Of a stretch of DNA of 64,000 nucleotides, positions 24,001-39,400 are shown one piece after another. Made by a program: the position numbers and the translations under genes. Position 1 is the stretch's first letter. Each line of letters begins with the position of its first letter. Under the pieces are notes generated by a model. The model worked only from the letters and a program-made list of their open reading frames with translations, had not been told where the DNA came from and searched no databases. Source of the DNA: Mnemiopsis leidyi. Its lineage: Eukaryota; Ctenophora; Tentaculata; Lobata; Bolinopsidae. The stretch is from positions 100,667 through 164,666 of the forward strand of contig JH153798.1 in assembly GCA_000226015.1 (NCBI GenBank), read 5' to 3'.

Positions 24001-27000
24001 TTTGTGAGAATGATATTCAGTGAGCTGTGAAGATACCTTTAACTCCGATAAGGACGCTCTGTAAACAACAAACAGCACTTGAAAAAAACTTAAAAACTGA
24101 AATCAAAGTCAAGATTTAGCTAAGTAGCTAGGGTTATCGAACCGTCAAAAAGAGAACTTTATGAAGCAAGTTTGCTCAATTAGAGGGTTAACAAATCTTG
24201 TGCAAGTTGTTAAGTTTCTCAATTATCGTGCAGTTAGAAGCAATTGTGGGCCGATAAACGCAACAAAGCCCAAAACATGGGCACAAAGCGTTTTCACCTT
24301 AACTTCTGAAATCAGCGGACAACTATTGTTGATAGAAAATTTGGAAATATTCAGCGTTTGTCGTGCGCTAAATCTCAGAAGCCGGAAATTACGTCAAGAA
24401 TCGGAGTTCGTCCGTCAGGAGGGTGGGAAGCTGTTAGTAGGCAGTCTATCTGATTTCAGCGGGGAAGAACAACGATATTTGATGGACGGTAGTGTAGAGC
24501 TGGGCTAACAGAGCTAAGAAACTGGACCTCCTTTGTGTTCTTACACCAACGAATCTGGATCCCTGATTCCTCGGTACTCTGAGAAATGAGTTGACCCCAT
24601 CGTGCGGCAGGGATGAGCACAATCCTATTGTTTGCAGCTCGACTACCTATTAGATACTTTGAAACATGGTATTTTGCCAGTCGTCAGAGTATTATTATTG
24701 TTAAGAGCACTGCAAACTCGAAAATTTAAACAAATTTCAAAACCCGTATGTCAACACCAAATTTGGTACCTAGTATGACTGTTGCCTTGAGATTCAAGTC
24801 GTTGAAATCGAAAAAAAAACGAGATAAATTAACGACAAATTTGTGAAAAAGGACAAACTAAAAAGGTTTAATATGACCAGATTACAATCGGTTCCCGTCG
24901 TCCTGCCCCAGAACATCGTGCCCCACACCTTTTTTTCCCGCATATTTGGCCCCAGCGAACCTAACCCAAACCCTAACCCAAACCCTAACCCAAACCCTAA
25001 CCCAAACCCTAACCCTGACCCTAACCCTTACGAAGTTGTCTTTTGTGAAGCAGGGCGTCACTGGGGCTAAATCTCTGGGGCACAATGTTCTGGGGCAGGA
25101 CGTCGGACACCATTACAATCTCATGGCCTAGTAGCCTAGTAGCTTTTTCAAACTCAGGTCCTTGGGAAGTAATATACGCAATGACATATCAGAAACAGTC
25201 ACGTACACTTCCCTATAAGGGTTTGTCCAATGATGTCGACTATCCAGTGCTTGAGGCTGAAGAGGAAACCTTTTTCATCGAGACCTTTTTATTGGCTCAT
25301 CTTAAGTAGGGTATGAACGAGATGGAATACCTAAAATACAAACTTCAATTACTTCTGCTCATTCGGTTTCTTTAAACCGCTCAAGTTTTACAAATCGTAC
25401 CAGTTTAGCATTTGGCCTGGTACTACTTGACACAAAGGTTCAGGCATCCACTGTTGCTGTTTGTTTATCTTTACTGTATCTGCGTCCACAACAGTTTTTA
25501 AAGTAAGCCGTATAAAGCCGTAAACATAATGATAAGCCGTTTAAGCATCATTATGAGATGTCACGTTAATTTTCTTATAGCAAAGAATCCAAACATCTTT
25601 AAGGCAAATGACCTTCTAAAAGCCTAAAATAGCGTTCACATTCAGAAGAAAGGCTAGGAGGGACGCCGAATTATGCGCGAAGCGGAATGATCAGGTCGCG
25701 AAATAACTCGAAACTATGTTAGGATCCCTCATTACTTTCAGATCTTGAGTTAATTGAGAGTTTGGGAAGGGAGATGCTGTACATTGCCCTGCAGCAATGA
25801 GCTCCTTGAAATTATCTCAGGACCACCAGATGTGGTGCAAGCTTTAACACACAAGTCTCATTCGCACTTTGTACATATTGTTGGATAACTCAACATTACC
25901 GCCTTATCGTTATGTCTTTAAAGACTATGAATTCGGACGTACGTCGCAGATTATTCGTCTTCAGTATATGATGTTTTTTCGACAGATAGATAGCACATGA
26001 AAAATCTAGCAGATTTCGGGAAATTATCTTCCACTCATGAGCTAATGATCTTCTCGATAAAAATTTGGGAATTTTACAAAATAAGTAAAAAAAGCAGGTA
26101 CAATGTACATATCCTATGATTAACATACCTACATTTATCTTACCAATAACTGACGATTCACTTCAGATTTGGAAGAAGTAGATAGCGTGACGTTTCTAGC
26201 GCCCTTCCTGGAAGTTATTCGGAGTGAGAATACTACGGGACCTATAACGGGCGTCGCTCTCAGCTCCATCAACAAGATTCTGTCTTACAACCTTCTCGGT
26301 AAGTGATTACTCTAGTTTAATTGATGATGTAGGTATATTGTATGAGGTTAAAGATTATTTGAGGCCTGAGGTTAGAGCAAGTAATAACACAATATTTTCT
26401 GTTTGCGTTTGCCCGTGCTCGAACTATTGCAAAACACGATCGTTGTTAACAGTCAAGCCTAGTGAAAGAAACTAGCGAAATTATGGGGTTAAGAATGATC
26501 AACATAAAAGTATGTAAAAATTTGAATTCGTTTGATATCTTCATTTCTTTGATTTAGGAACAAAGCTTTGCTAATTGGACGAATTGCAGAAGAAATCATG
26601 AATTGGCATCAAGATATCAGATCTGTTCTATAGAAAACACTTGATTTTCTATATCTACGGTGTCACATACCATCGCAAACGCATTATAAGCAGATGATGA
26701 TAATTATGAGTATAAAAAGTAAACGCGCTATAAATTATGATCATCATTGTGTCAAGTATTGTGAAGACAAGTTATTTGCCATGGGGAGCTTTAGTCAAAC
26801 TCCTACCAAAACTATACCCGTTTTGTGTGCAGATCAAATCGATGACACAATGTCAGTGTCTCAACAAAATATTAGTAAACTAAAATTAAACCTCAACAAA
26901 CTGCAAAGTAGCACTATAGGTACAAGACAAACTTTGAGTATGATATGCTGGACATGACCTGGCAGCATTGCTGGCGGGATTTGTGCTAATTCAAGGACTT

Positions 27001-30000
27001 AATGCTTTAATGTAGTTGAGACCCAAATCTTAAAGGTTCTTTGATAATGGAAGCGAGTTGATTCGCTGTATGACTTTAACTCTTTGCGGTAAAGAACTTA
27101 CTACAAAAACGTCTGGAACCAAAGTGCGCAAGTCGCAGGATTTTGCAGTTTCGAGGCATTAATTAGTCTTGTACTAATTCATTCAAGCTTTACTGGACAA
27201 AGGAAGTGCAGACAGGCAAGGTTTGACAGAAAACAGAAAATACTAGGTTTTAATAACTTTTGACAATTCTGGCCGACTACACAACCCTCCCTTTTTACTC
27301 TGGCCATAGGACCAAAAATTGGTCGTGCAGCTTAGAGTTAATTTATTGATGTTATGCCGTACAGCTCTTATCATTATATCAGCCGCTATTTGTTCTAATA
27401 CTCTTGAAATGCCACTTCGGCCAAAATTTTGCGGTTGAAGTGTACATTACGAAGTTACTTCAATAAATCGAAAATGACGTGTGACAACTTGGTGACACAT
27501 ACTCGTTGTGTCACTAGTGACTTGTCACATTAACTCCATGAACAACTCTTATTTAATTTTGGTCCAAAATGGACAATGGTCTAAGGCAGTAACTACAAGC
27601 AATCAGAAAATCAATCAAAAAAATCGTGTTGGTAAAAATTACCTGAAAATAAAAAATACCATAACGGTGTAAAATCACAATAAAGGTATAAAGAAAACTA
27701 TTCTAATCTTAGTATGAGTGCAGAATTTTACGTGATAATTAGTAAAATACACAGTAGATTTCGGACATGGGAGTGATGAGAACAGCATCTCTGTTAAACA
27801 GTGCGCTAGGTTTTAAACTAACAAACTCTATTCCTCGGAACCCTAGACTGCTTTACCTTTGTAACATTTTAACATTCGACTGCCGTCTTTGGTTCACTTT
27901 TTACAAACACGTGTTTTTTAGTAACTGTTGGTGCGGAGTTTGCCGTAACAAGCGTTAAAACGTTCTAATTCAATAATAATAGAAAATAATGGTATATAAA
28001 TAAGAAGTATATCAAATTTAGAAGGGATTTATAATTTATATTATGTGATAGCTTAACCCGACATGAAATCGTGAAAATCAAAGCAGAAAGGTTTTAGAAA
28101 ACTGCATGCGAATGTTTATCACTTTGTTATAATGTAAGGATATACTAGTGCGTAACGAAACGATTTTCGTGTAAGCGGAAGGTAAAGAACTTTCATATGC
28201 GAAATTGTCTCAAATTTAACGCTGTTTCCCTCATTTTTGTCAAACCACACTGTGTAGGCTGTACAGTTCAAGTGTAAATTCGTTACAGCCTTAGTATTGA
28301 CAAGTATAGGATTCAATCGGTAAAAATTCGAGGAGAACCAAATTTGATAGTTGTTGATGATATGACAGAAACGAAGTCGAATTAAGAGAATCAATAGATG
28401 AAATGGATTGATTCTCTGCGTAGATTGAACCAAATTTTTACAATACAATTTCTCTCAAATGCTGAAACGGATTAACTTCGTCGTCGAAGGGAAACAAAAG
28501 ATTGCTATATGTAGGCAGCCATCCGATCCCTCTTACTTACTTTCTTCAAACGGTATGGCTCATTCTCACTGCCTCTGCACTTGTTCAGTGCTTAACGAAA
28601 TTAATTTTCGTGTTGGAGACTGGAGAGCTAGAGATAAAGCCACTTTAATTAATTAAACCAATCGCCGTCGCTATCGAAAATTAAAAAGAAGTACTGATTC
28701 TTCAAGGACAATCTACCTGCTTCCATAAAAAACAATCTTATTGATTATCGATGCTGACGGAAAGATTTAGAAATCCTGAGACGTACTGAAATTAACCTGA
28801 ACTCAGGTTTTGGAGGTAATAGAGTCAGCCAAATATATCGACCTCATTCCTCATATTGAAACGTCAAAAACTTGATAAAACCTATTTCTTAAGTTTATGC
28901 TGATCTTAGGTTCAGTTTTGACAAAGCAGTACCACCAGTCATACCCTTGAGTTTTGCGAGCCTAAAGGCCCCTTCCTTTCGATAAAAACTAAACTTAAAT
29001 CAATCACGACGGTCTGAACAGTATGCAAATCTGCAAAGGCAAGACAAGGATACGGATCTAAAAGATTTAGACTGAGCATTGGACGTGACCTATGACTATT
29101 GTCAAGCAGAATTTTATCTTTGGGATTGGTAGATTTTACTTGTATTCTGCACTCACATTAATATTAGATTAACTCAGAATATAATAGTCATACAAATTAA
29201 GAGTTCTTAGACCATAAGTCCTGTCTTAAGCTATTGGCTTGCTTGGTTAGAATTGTTTTTAAAGATTTAACATGATAAAACATGCTAATAAAGTGTGGTC
29301 CTTAACTAGTTAAATGGTTTCTTCCTTTAAATGCTCAATCGAAATTGATCATGGTTAATTGGGCTTTTGCAATGTCGTTCAAGCTACCAAACTGCGAAAC
29401 TGAAAATACCCTAGACCGTACTCCTGTACGAAATTGTAAATTTGGCGCTAACTTTGAAATTTCGGTCCGATCTCTCCCGTTCTATAGGAGAACCTGGAGA
29501 TGTCAATGTCATCCAATAAGTCACTGAAGTCATGAAAGCAACAGTACCTCGCTCTCTTGCCACGTTCCTAAACAAATGTGGTCAAGTGCAGAATTATACA
29601 GGGTTATATACGGCTAAAAATCAACTGCGTTAACCCCCCCTCATATATTTGTTTGTACCTCCATGTCTGTGAACTATGTCTTTACCGATTGGGCAGCACG
29701 TAACCTTAATAAAGAACGCAATCACAAACAGTTTAATGGACAATCTAACGCCGCGCTGTCTCCGAAATTGAGATCTTACCAATGCTTGTGGGAGCATTAT
29801 AGGAATTTCCAATCTCGTGCTAGAGCCATCGCATCAGCAAACTGTCAAAAATTTGATTTGGAATCACACTTTTAATAAAGCGATATATTTTCAATCCGCT
29901 GTCCTAGTTCATTCGGTAGATATAGAAATGAGATTTTGAATGATGTAAGTTCTGTAATTGCCAAAACAAGACAGGCGAGGTCAAAACATATGGATACTCG

Positions 30001-30481
30001 AGCGTCTGTTAATTTCATATTTTACTTTTAGCTTAATAGAGTTTTTAGCTTGTAACTTTATAGCTAACGATGTTGGCGCAAGAAAGCTGTACAAAGTTTT
30101 TAACCATACCTTCTATCGTAGTTGCTTCTAAAGAAGCCTTGACTGCATTGACATCTTAAGAAAAATTAACCATCTGACATGGTTAACGAAAAAATATTGT
30201 TGACAAACCGACAAAAGCCTTGTTTTAAATTTAAAGCCCCCGCCCTTTATAGAAAGGAAAATATACATCCAAGTATTTCCTAAAGTTATGGAGTATTGTT
30301 GGAAAAGAATCACAATGTTCAGAATCTCAGATGCTCAGGTGATATTCATGTTTACATTTCAGACGTTTCACATCCGAACTGCGTGACGGGGATCGAAGCG
30401 ATAGCTGACGCAGTTACTCACGCCAGATTTGTTGGCACTGATCCGGCTAGTGATGAGGTTGTTCTCATGAAGATTCTACAG
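21096..30481 (+). CDS. GBF1: GBF1 exons 1-4 (DCB domain, first part)
   Basis: Exons 21096-21212, 23741-23807, 26167-26298, 30363-30481; residues 1-145. Key matches: [32 protein letters not shown], and [20 protein letters not shown], the last almost identical to vertebrate GBF1. This region mediates dimerisation and binding to the HUS domain in the family. Introns 1-4 are 2.5, 2.4, 4.1 and 5.4 kb and hold the palindromic element (21618-21776) and the TIR element (24896-25105). Confidence 0.93.
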
Positions 30482-33400
30482 GTGAGCGTGTTTTGGGTTG
30501 GAAGTAAGTTGATAAGACGTTAGGTTTTTTAGTATGCTTAGACTTTAAGTTGGCAAGCTTAATGTTTCGGGATAGCCTGTAGCAAGCAAATATAATTGTC
30601 CGATTCTAATATATAATGCTGTGATGCGTGTATAAATCCTGATCGATACGAATGCAGATATAAGTAAGTATGGTAAGTAAGATAGGTATGTAGATACTAG
30701 ATACTAGATAAGTCATGCTATGAAAATGTATCATGGTAAGTGGTTAGTGGTTACCCATTTAAAACGTAGCTCTCTTTGCATTCATTTGCACAGCTCCCCA
30801 TTAGCTCACTTCACACTCACACACGGTTTCTCGAGCATTCGGCTGGGTAGACCGCAAGGCTACATAGATCAAGAGAATCTCTAGCACAATGCCAATGACG
30901 CCTATCCTACGACCAAGCAGCTGCTAGCGAGATTAAAACTTGCTACGGTCCGTCACTAAAATGGCGCTCTAATCAACTGGGCAAAAAAGAACTGAAGAAA
31001 GAATGAAGCACCTAAGCTGCAAAGCCGTCTTTCATGTGATTCAATTCTGGCTATGATCATAGATCTCTAGACTTATCGGACCACACGATCTTTGATTTTA
31101 TGATTAAAAGAGGTAAAAGGACGTCTTAAAAGCTGGGAAATGATGCGCGCTGCTAAATTTCCGTAATCATCAAAAATCATGCCGTATGTAAGTAGTAAGT
31201 ACTTATTACAAAGAAAATATTCCTTGCGGAGGAACAAAAATTACTCAACACGTCATCTGGCTACAATAGATGACCTGGAAATATTCACAGTTGCATGTGT
31301 TACCTATTACCTTACTTTCTCAACCGATGGTTAATGAAAATCAATCGACCTGACAAGATTCCAACCGTCTGAAATTAATGAAGTAACGTAATCATTGTAA
31401 AGTCTCGTCGTAACACAGCTCGCTGGAAAATGAAAATCAACCAGAAGTTCAAGATTGCCACCATTAACTCGCAATATTACGATTTTGTGACATGGAGATG
31501 TTTTCCATCCACCCCTTACGGTCCTCCCTCCTCGCATCTCTTAGTACCACATGAGTGATTCAGTACTGTCGGCATGATATTGCTTTATTGCAGTACTTAA
31601 CGAGCCAATTCGCTACAATCCGACGGAGCTTATTTGATGAGAATTGTCAGAAATAGTGTGTGTTCTCATCAAAGCTATTGTAGTTTCAAACGTGGCTCAC
31701 CTTAATGTGTAAAACAAGAATATGAAAATCGTTGTAGAAGATTTGTTGTTACTTTCAGACGCAATCAAAAGAAAAAAGATGTCTACAACGGAGTAGCTGG
31801 TTCCAATCAGAATGGGACAGAGACAACGCAGTCATCGAGTGCAAGTAAAAGTTAAAACTGCTCAATAGATTCACCACACCGGATCGCATTCAAATGACAT
31901 GCTGGATACTCAAACTCTTAACATTTTCAGTGCTTTAATAACATGTTGATAAGGTCGAGAAAAAATGATCAAAAATTATAAAAACCTAGTTCTGTACGTG
32001 GTGTACAACTTGCTATCCTACATCGTCAAGTTAGTAAATCTCTCACGCGACTTTGAGCTTATAACTTTATAAAAATTACTGTTGATAAAGTGTTGATAAA
32101 GTGATAACGGCACATTCACTGCAATTGGGAAGTGTTAAGAATGCAGATTTTTTGCCCGCAGTTGTACCTTTCTCTTTTCAAGATTAGGATAGTTCCAGAT
32201 TCCTGAAAAATTCAGGGAACATCAACTCCAAATCACTTAAGAAATATATTCATGGATTAGTAAAACTGTTAATAAGTTGGCGATCAGAAGTGGTAATTAT
32301 AGCAAGATAGTTGACGAGTAAGCAGGTCTGCGGTGAAAGGCTAGTCAAGTATAGTGAATAGTCCAATAGTCAAAATACAATACATTCGCCTTTTTGAAGT
32401 TATGAGCTCAAGAAACTTGCTGTTGGAGCTGTGCACTAACAGGAATAATCCGGATTCTTTTGGCACATTAAATAAGAGAAGTAACGAGACCCTAAATTCT
32501 GCGCCGCCAAACTGCGTCCGACTTGGCTGGAGACTGGAGCTGGTGTCATGTTACTGCAACTGTGTCTGTCCGGTCTGTTTTCTGTTAAGGTTTACAGAAA
32601 TCGGAAGTTTAGTTTTCAATTACCGAAAAGAGGGCATATTAACCAAGACGCGAGGAGAAAACTTAGGACGGTTGAAATGTCCTGAATACTGCGAGCTAGT
32701 GCTGAACTTGTAAATATGTGCTGTACTTGTAAATATGTCAGGAGTATTTGGGTAATGATACTTTAGTGATAGTTAGAATCAAAATATTGTTTTGTAGTAG
32801 TTCAATAATTCGTTCAAATCTTAAAGAAAAACAAATTCCAGTACGACTGCAAATCCGCAGACATGTTTAATAACTTGACAATACAAATAATTGAAACAAT
32901 AATCCTAACATTCTAAAATTCCTTGACAAAACAAAGATCACAGTCTTAAACTAGGAGTGTGAATCATCAAAGATCTGTGGTGAGATATGATTATATAATA
33001 CATATGATAATACATGCAATGAACGTTAAATGACAATTATTGTATTATAAGAATTTAAGAATCACATACTTGAGATCAGGAAAATGACCAGTACCAAAGA
33101 TTGCAAAAAACGAAGGCTTATTCGATGAGCAGGATAAACGATTACCCCGAATCAGAAAAAGACGCCAAACACAATAAAAGAATAAGCATAGGTATTCAAC
33201 AAACGTCTCTAGATCAAATCAGTTCCCCGTGAGGAAGATATCTTTAGAAACCTCGAATATCCGCTCCAAATAATGTTAGGATGTGATATCATATATGTAT
33301 TATATATATATATGTATATGTATGTATATTGTATATATATATATATTTATATATATAATATGTGATATTATATATGTAGTATGTACCTTTATTTGGTAAC

Positions 33401-36400
33401 CTCTCGATACCTTAGTATGATGGGAGCTAGTAAACTATCTTTTTGTAGTTCTGACACAGCACTAGGTAGCGATAGGAGATTAAACAAATTTGTTAAAGAT
33501 TGTGTTAAAGACTATATTATAGAAAATTTCTCAGGTTATAATAGTTGTATGGCGAAATTATAAGCAACTGTTGTACGAAAGTTTGGCTGAAAGAAGTTGC
33601 CAGTATTTGTAAAACTTCAGCTGGTATGAATTGTTAGGAAACGAAAATGCGTTATATTGTGACTTACTTATCAAAATCGATATCTTGAGTCTATTGATGT
33701 ATTGATCTCATGTAAATATGAATTTGAGTAAGGCACTTAATGTTTTAGAAGGCGCAACAACAAATAAGTTCTATTATGATCAAACTGTGAATTGTCAATG
33801 TAGTAAAGTCAAGGTGCTATTATATTACTATTTCTTTACATCGTTATAAACAGTGCAACCTTGACAACGGTTGCAATGACAATTGACACCACGGAATAAG
33901 GAGGTACAGCGTTAATGCACATTGGCAACAACAACTGTGCAGTACAATAAAGTAAATACAACAATACCACCCCAATTAATCATAGCCTCGATAACCTGGA
34001 TTATAGGTAGGATTCCTAGCTGCACATCTGAGGTCTGTACGTTAATTTAGGAACTGTACGCAGGGATCTCTGCAGAGCAATGTGCATCATTAATTTCTGT
34101 ACAATTTAATAAATTGTATAGATTGTAATAACTAGCTAAACAAATAGTTGAAGCATGGTTGATTCCATTTGCTTGTATTCAACATTGATCCGATGATCTT
34201 GACGTGGTAATTATTGAATGGAGCCTTGCAGAGGGAATTACAACATTTCATTCTAGCTAATGAGTCAAATAACCCGACATTTCGCCAGAAGATAAAGAGT
34301 TGGACGGTCTAATGTAGGCCGGTAATGTTTACAAAACTGGTGTGTAAGGATAAATTTTGTTATGCATGTCTCTCAATAATTATGGATTTACGTTTAATTG
34401 ACCATTACGTTTAATTGACCATGAACAACAACAAATGAACAAATGAGAGAACGTAACTTTGCCAAGTTTTGCGATAGCTTTGGCCGAGCGGTGCTGTTTT
34501 AAAAGGATTGTTGAGCTTGATGTGAGAAATAAGTGAAGAATGATACTCCTTGCCAGCCAACTCATCAACTGAAGTGCGTGTTCATGAGGAAGCAGATGAA
34601 GAGAGACCACTCGCCACCAACAATTATAGTCGGCACTCCAACCATTGTGGGTCTGAGGGGAGGAAGTCCAGGGACCAGCCGACCAGATGTAGCGGTTGCT
34701 ACCTACCCCCTACCTCGGAGGTAAACTACAATGTCATTGTCCAGGCCAATCCGTTCAGTTACCAACTGGACAACTGAACTGGCATCTCTTGGAAGAAAAA
34801 CTGGTTCGAATTGGGATCTCGGTTCGGACTGAGACTAACATAAGTAAGCAGTGCAAGCAGTGCCCCGATGAGTCGATGATGAATGAATAAACCGTAAGAG
34901 ATAAGTAAATGCAATAGAAAATTAGAAACTATCGCTTGTTTATATACTATATCTTGTTTCTTACTATGGCGCTAATACTAAATTTTTCTGATGAGTTAAC
35001 AGCTTTTTTTCAACTGTTTGAATGAAACAACTATGTATTGTTATTGAAGTGAAAGTTTGCGGTGTGTAAGGTTGCCTAAACTAGAATTTTGATTTTCATA
35101 CAGATGAAATTTTATCAATCTTGTGGTAACAAATGATTAAGTTTAATTCGTCAGTTTGTGGTTATAAAGGAAGTCGGTATCAAAGGCGAAACTTCAAACG
35201 AACTGAAATTTGTAATTGCTATTGGTAAATTAAAGTAGATTCGCTCTATCTATGGACAGATTTAGACAGATTTTGCATGGTGAATTCATGCTAAGTAGAA
35301 ATGCATCGTTTGTGTCCTCCTGTTCAGCGACTTATAATTCAATAGGGTGCGTTCGGCACTGCTTTAAGAAACTACTAATGCCAACGTTGAAATGATCTAC
35401 TGATCTTTTGAAGTTTTGGTAAAAGAACGTTAAACAGCTAGTTGAAATGTAAAGAAGTCCAAATTTGGCAATTATTTTTAGACTTAATATTTGTGCGTGG
35501 TCTTAATTGAATGAGTTGTAGCAACCAGCAAAGGAGGTCATAATAGAAGTATCGAAAAGTAGACTCTTGACAAAGTGAATTTTCAATTTTACCAAATATG
35601 TCGTTAAATAAAGAGATGCCGACGCAAACCGTTCTTTTTTCTTTAAGAGGAAGTCGCGACAAGTCACAACAATAAATGACGAAAACACTTTTGACAAATA
35701 TGTAACCTGGTTGGTGTTGTGTAAGGGGTAAGACCAGGTCACATGTCGCAGACGGTGCGTGTCGATATGTTGTATTAAAGCTTTACCGACCTGCCTGGTG
35801 ACATAATTTGCACTGAAAGATCACTTACGGCAACATCATAATTTTCTCTCTTGATAGTAATCGTACGCCGGACAACTGAATGTGCTTATTTCAATAAAAA
35901 TCTCAATTCTCAAAGATAAAACTTTCAGGTTTTACGAACGTTGATGTTAACTCAAATCGGGACGATGTTGAGTAATGAGGCTGTGTGCGAGGTCATGCAG
36001 AGCTGTTTCCGGATTTGTTTCGAGATGAGATTATCGGGTGAGTATGATAAGCGTACTTTATAAGCTGACCTGTGCATTTATAATTTGGGTTGATAAGAGT
36101 AACCAGTAGGATAAGATTTTGCAATGACAGTCATTTAAATGAGCCTGTCATATAAAGAAAGTTGTGTTTGTGGCACGCGCGAGTATCTTTGAGCGATCTA
36201 ATGCGCGCATTCTCCTAATCCACATTAATATATATGTCGACACGTGTTCACCTGCCAAAATCGAGCTGGAAATAACACGTCTTTACCCAGAATTGTTGCG
36301 CAAAACAGCGGAGCATACACTGGTGGAAATGGTCAGACTTTTGTTCGTTAGGTGGGTTGTCACAGACAAGAAACCTTTTAAACTACCTTTAATCTTTCTC

Positions 36401-39400
36401 ATGTCAACTGTTCAATCAGGTTTATTCTTTAATTCAAAATATGAAATTGACACATGTGCGTTTAGCTACGTCTAGTTGACAGCTGTCAAGTGTCAAGTGT
36501 TTTAAGAGTTTTAACTTTAACTAACTGCTAACTGTAAACTTAGGAATTATTCCATATAACCCACCCCAGACTACCCGGGTTTGAAGACGACGACACTGTC
36601 CTGGGAATATCCAGTTCCATCCGTAAAGCTCTGAAACGCGGCCTTCACGTGGCTGAAACACGACGAGTAAAACGTAAACAGCGGGGCGGAACTCGGAAGG
36701 CCAAGCTTCGGGGCGAGAGGGTTACCAAAGGAGACCCGAGCGAGGGGAAAGAGGACGGGAGCAAGGAGGTATGCGAGTTTGGTGTGGATTGACGGCTGTG
36801 TCAGTGTCTTAGCGTCTGTGGGTCCTTCTAACGCGTTCGTGTTAATTACCGGGAGATAAAAATGCTTGTTTGCTCGATAAAACTATGCCAAACATTCTCT
36901 CTTGACGAAAACTGCAAATGTGTGCTATAAAGTCCCATTTACACGCTACTCGCTAAATCTGAAATAGACAGTTAGTGTAAATAAAATCCCCCGTGTGATT
37001 ATGTAAATTTGCCACGCAAGTTTACCTTGACCTTGTCGCGGTGAAACCCGACTCTCGTTAGAACGGTAGACGGATATAATCTCGTCAAAAGTTTACCGTG
37101 AAGGTATCTGTTGCCGTCTGAATTAAGATTAAGAAAGAATGCCTACTCATTCATGCATTAGTCATCACACTTTGAGGAATAGTCTGATCTTTCAATAGCA
37201 TTCACGGCCGAAGATAATTGCTATTTTAACTGACGATCTGGGCTAGAATTGTGATTTGCTCGTTCAGTGAGATATTTTGCTGAAGCTTGCTCAACGTATA
37301 GTTCCATTGTCCTTATGAAAAAACTAGACCGTTTTATAACTTACGTGATATGGATATGAATTAAGTCCTATCTTTTTGGCCCAAACAAGCAATCACAACC
37401 AAGCAGGGTCAACAAAAGCATAACCATATGATGTGGAAGTTCGACACAAAATGTATCTCGACAAAGAACTTATCAGTTTAAATCTCCGCCACCATAGCAG
37501 AATAACCTGCAATAGATTTTAGGAATCAGAGCCCATATAAACTTATGAACTACAAAATTTCGGAACTTTCAGGGACCGGCAGAATGCTCGACACCAACCG
37601 GGGACGTACCTCCCTCTCCCAAAGGTAGCCCAACCTCAACAACACCACCAACAACTGCTCCCGCACCAGGTATACTAGATAGATGATTTGTCTACTACAC
37701 AAAACTTTACCTGCAGGCCACACTAAAGTAGTTTTCACAGTAACTACATAGTTGACTACGACAGTAAACTGAATACTGAGAAAGAAACTGAAAAAGTTTG
37801 CTCGTCAATGTTTAAATTATCATTTGCTTTGTGTTTCCAGTTTCCTGGTCAAGTTTGCTAAAGATGATGGCTCGAATATTTTAAGTTTAGTAGGTTGAGC
37901 GTATAGCAACATTTTTTCATGAAAACGTTCAATATGAAAGATGTTTTCAATTACACAAAAGCTCAAGTCATTTAGCCCAACGCACTATTTCCAGCACCGA
38001 GTGAGTCCAGTGTACCTTTGGACACCACCGTCACCGCCAACCCCGACACCACCAGTGACGCCACCACGCCGCCCGTTGTCCTGACGATGGGAGACGTAAC
38101 CGGGGAAACGGCCAGCACGGTTGACGACGGAGTGTCGGTGGTTGACGACGCTACTTCCCAAGTTGACAGTCTGGCTGAGCAAGATACTATCGGCAATGTG
38201 CTGGTCGAGATGGACGCTAAGTCTGTTAAAGGTAGGTCAAGTTAGCGCCATCTTGCTTAAGAAGAGGCGTTGATTTGCCATCCAGAATGCTGATATCATA
38301 GTTATTATCACCTTCACCAACGTCTGGCAGACACAAAGAAGTTAAACACTTATTCACACCATTAAACGATTGAAAGTGAGAAATCTGTCCAGGTTAAAAC
38401 AAGGAGGCATTTAGAGCTTCTTTAAGAATTTATTGATTTGGAATCGTATAAAAACAATGTACATTTTTCCCACTTGAGCTTCCGATAGTTTCAAAAATTT
38501 AGGGTAAATGGAAGCCTAGTTCTTTCATAAACTTAGTTCCTTTAAAAACCCGACGTGAGAGAAAGAAGATCAAAGCCGTCGCAGCACTGTTAGTTACATA
38601 CTACTAAAATAGCACAGCTCGTAAGCCAAAGATTGGGGAAGGAGTAGCCATAACAAAGGCACAGATGACTATTGCCGCAAAAACGAAACTTTGTCCATGG
38701 TATCGACTGAGGCCATATTGTCAAAAAAATCGTGGTAAACCCTCTTGATCTCAAACTATAGATAATTTCTGGCAAAATACTGTAAGACAATGGCATGATA
38801 GAACTGTAGAAAACGTTTCAGCAAGTAGTCGTTGAAGTGTTTCCTCGCTTTCTTGGGGAAATTATCGATATTATATGCGTTGGGTGAAATATTTCATTTA
38901 ATTCAGGTTGCTCTGTCTAAGATATCATATCTTCAAAAAAGCAAATGCAGCCATAAACATAATGTAGCGATGAAATATTCAAAGTTGTCTTTGATGTCTC
39001 GAGATGCCTTGAAGCTTATAAATGAAGGAATAACCTTGGGTTGCTTACTTTTCAGATTCCAATGCACTACTAACGTATCGAGGACGTATATTCAGGTGTC
39101 TGAGCTGGGACTGGCTTAGTTGAATTTCGACAAAAATTCAAATTATCGAACTGTTAACCGGGCGGCCCAGATCTGTGTCAACTGCACCTTGCCATCCAAC
39201 TGTTACTTACTCAGGTATTCGCTCCACCAATAAAATACTAGGTTGTCTATCCGCTCTTCTCCATATAATTGTTCAATTTCTATTGCGAAAACCCATAAAA
39301 TGTTTAACCCAACACCTAGCAATATGAAGATGGGGGTCGTGACCTAAAAATTGAGCGGTATTGCTTTACCACAACGAATAAAAAATTTTGGAATGTTTTT

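Noticed and set aside
24161-24508. 115-codon plus-strand frame in GBF1 intron 2
   Set aside because: No known motif and no evidence of an independent transcript; probably chance.
24843-25131. Frames encoding Asn-Pro or Thr-Gln-Leu repeats
   Set aside because: They are translations of the telomere-like array in a TIR element, not a gene.
32354-32713. 119-codon plus-strand frame in GBF1 intron 4
   Set aside because: No domain. The Cys-rich patch ([10 protein letters not shown]) is short and unpatterned, so not called as a gene.
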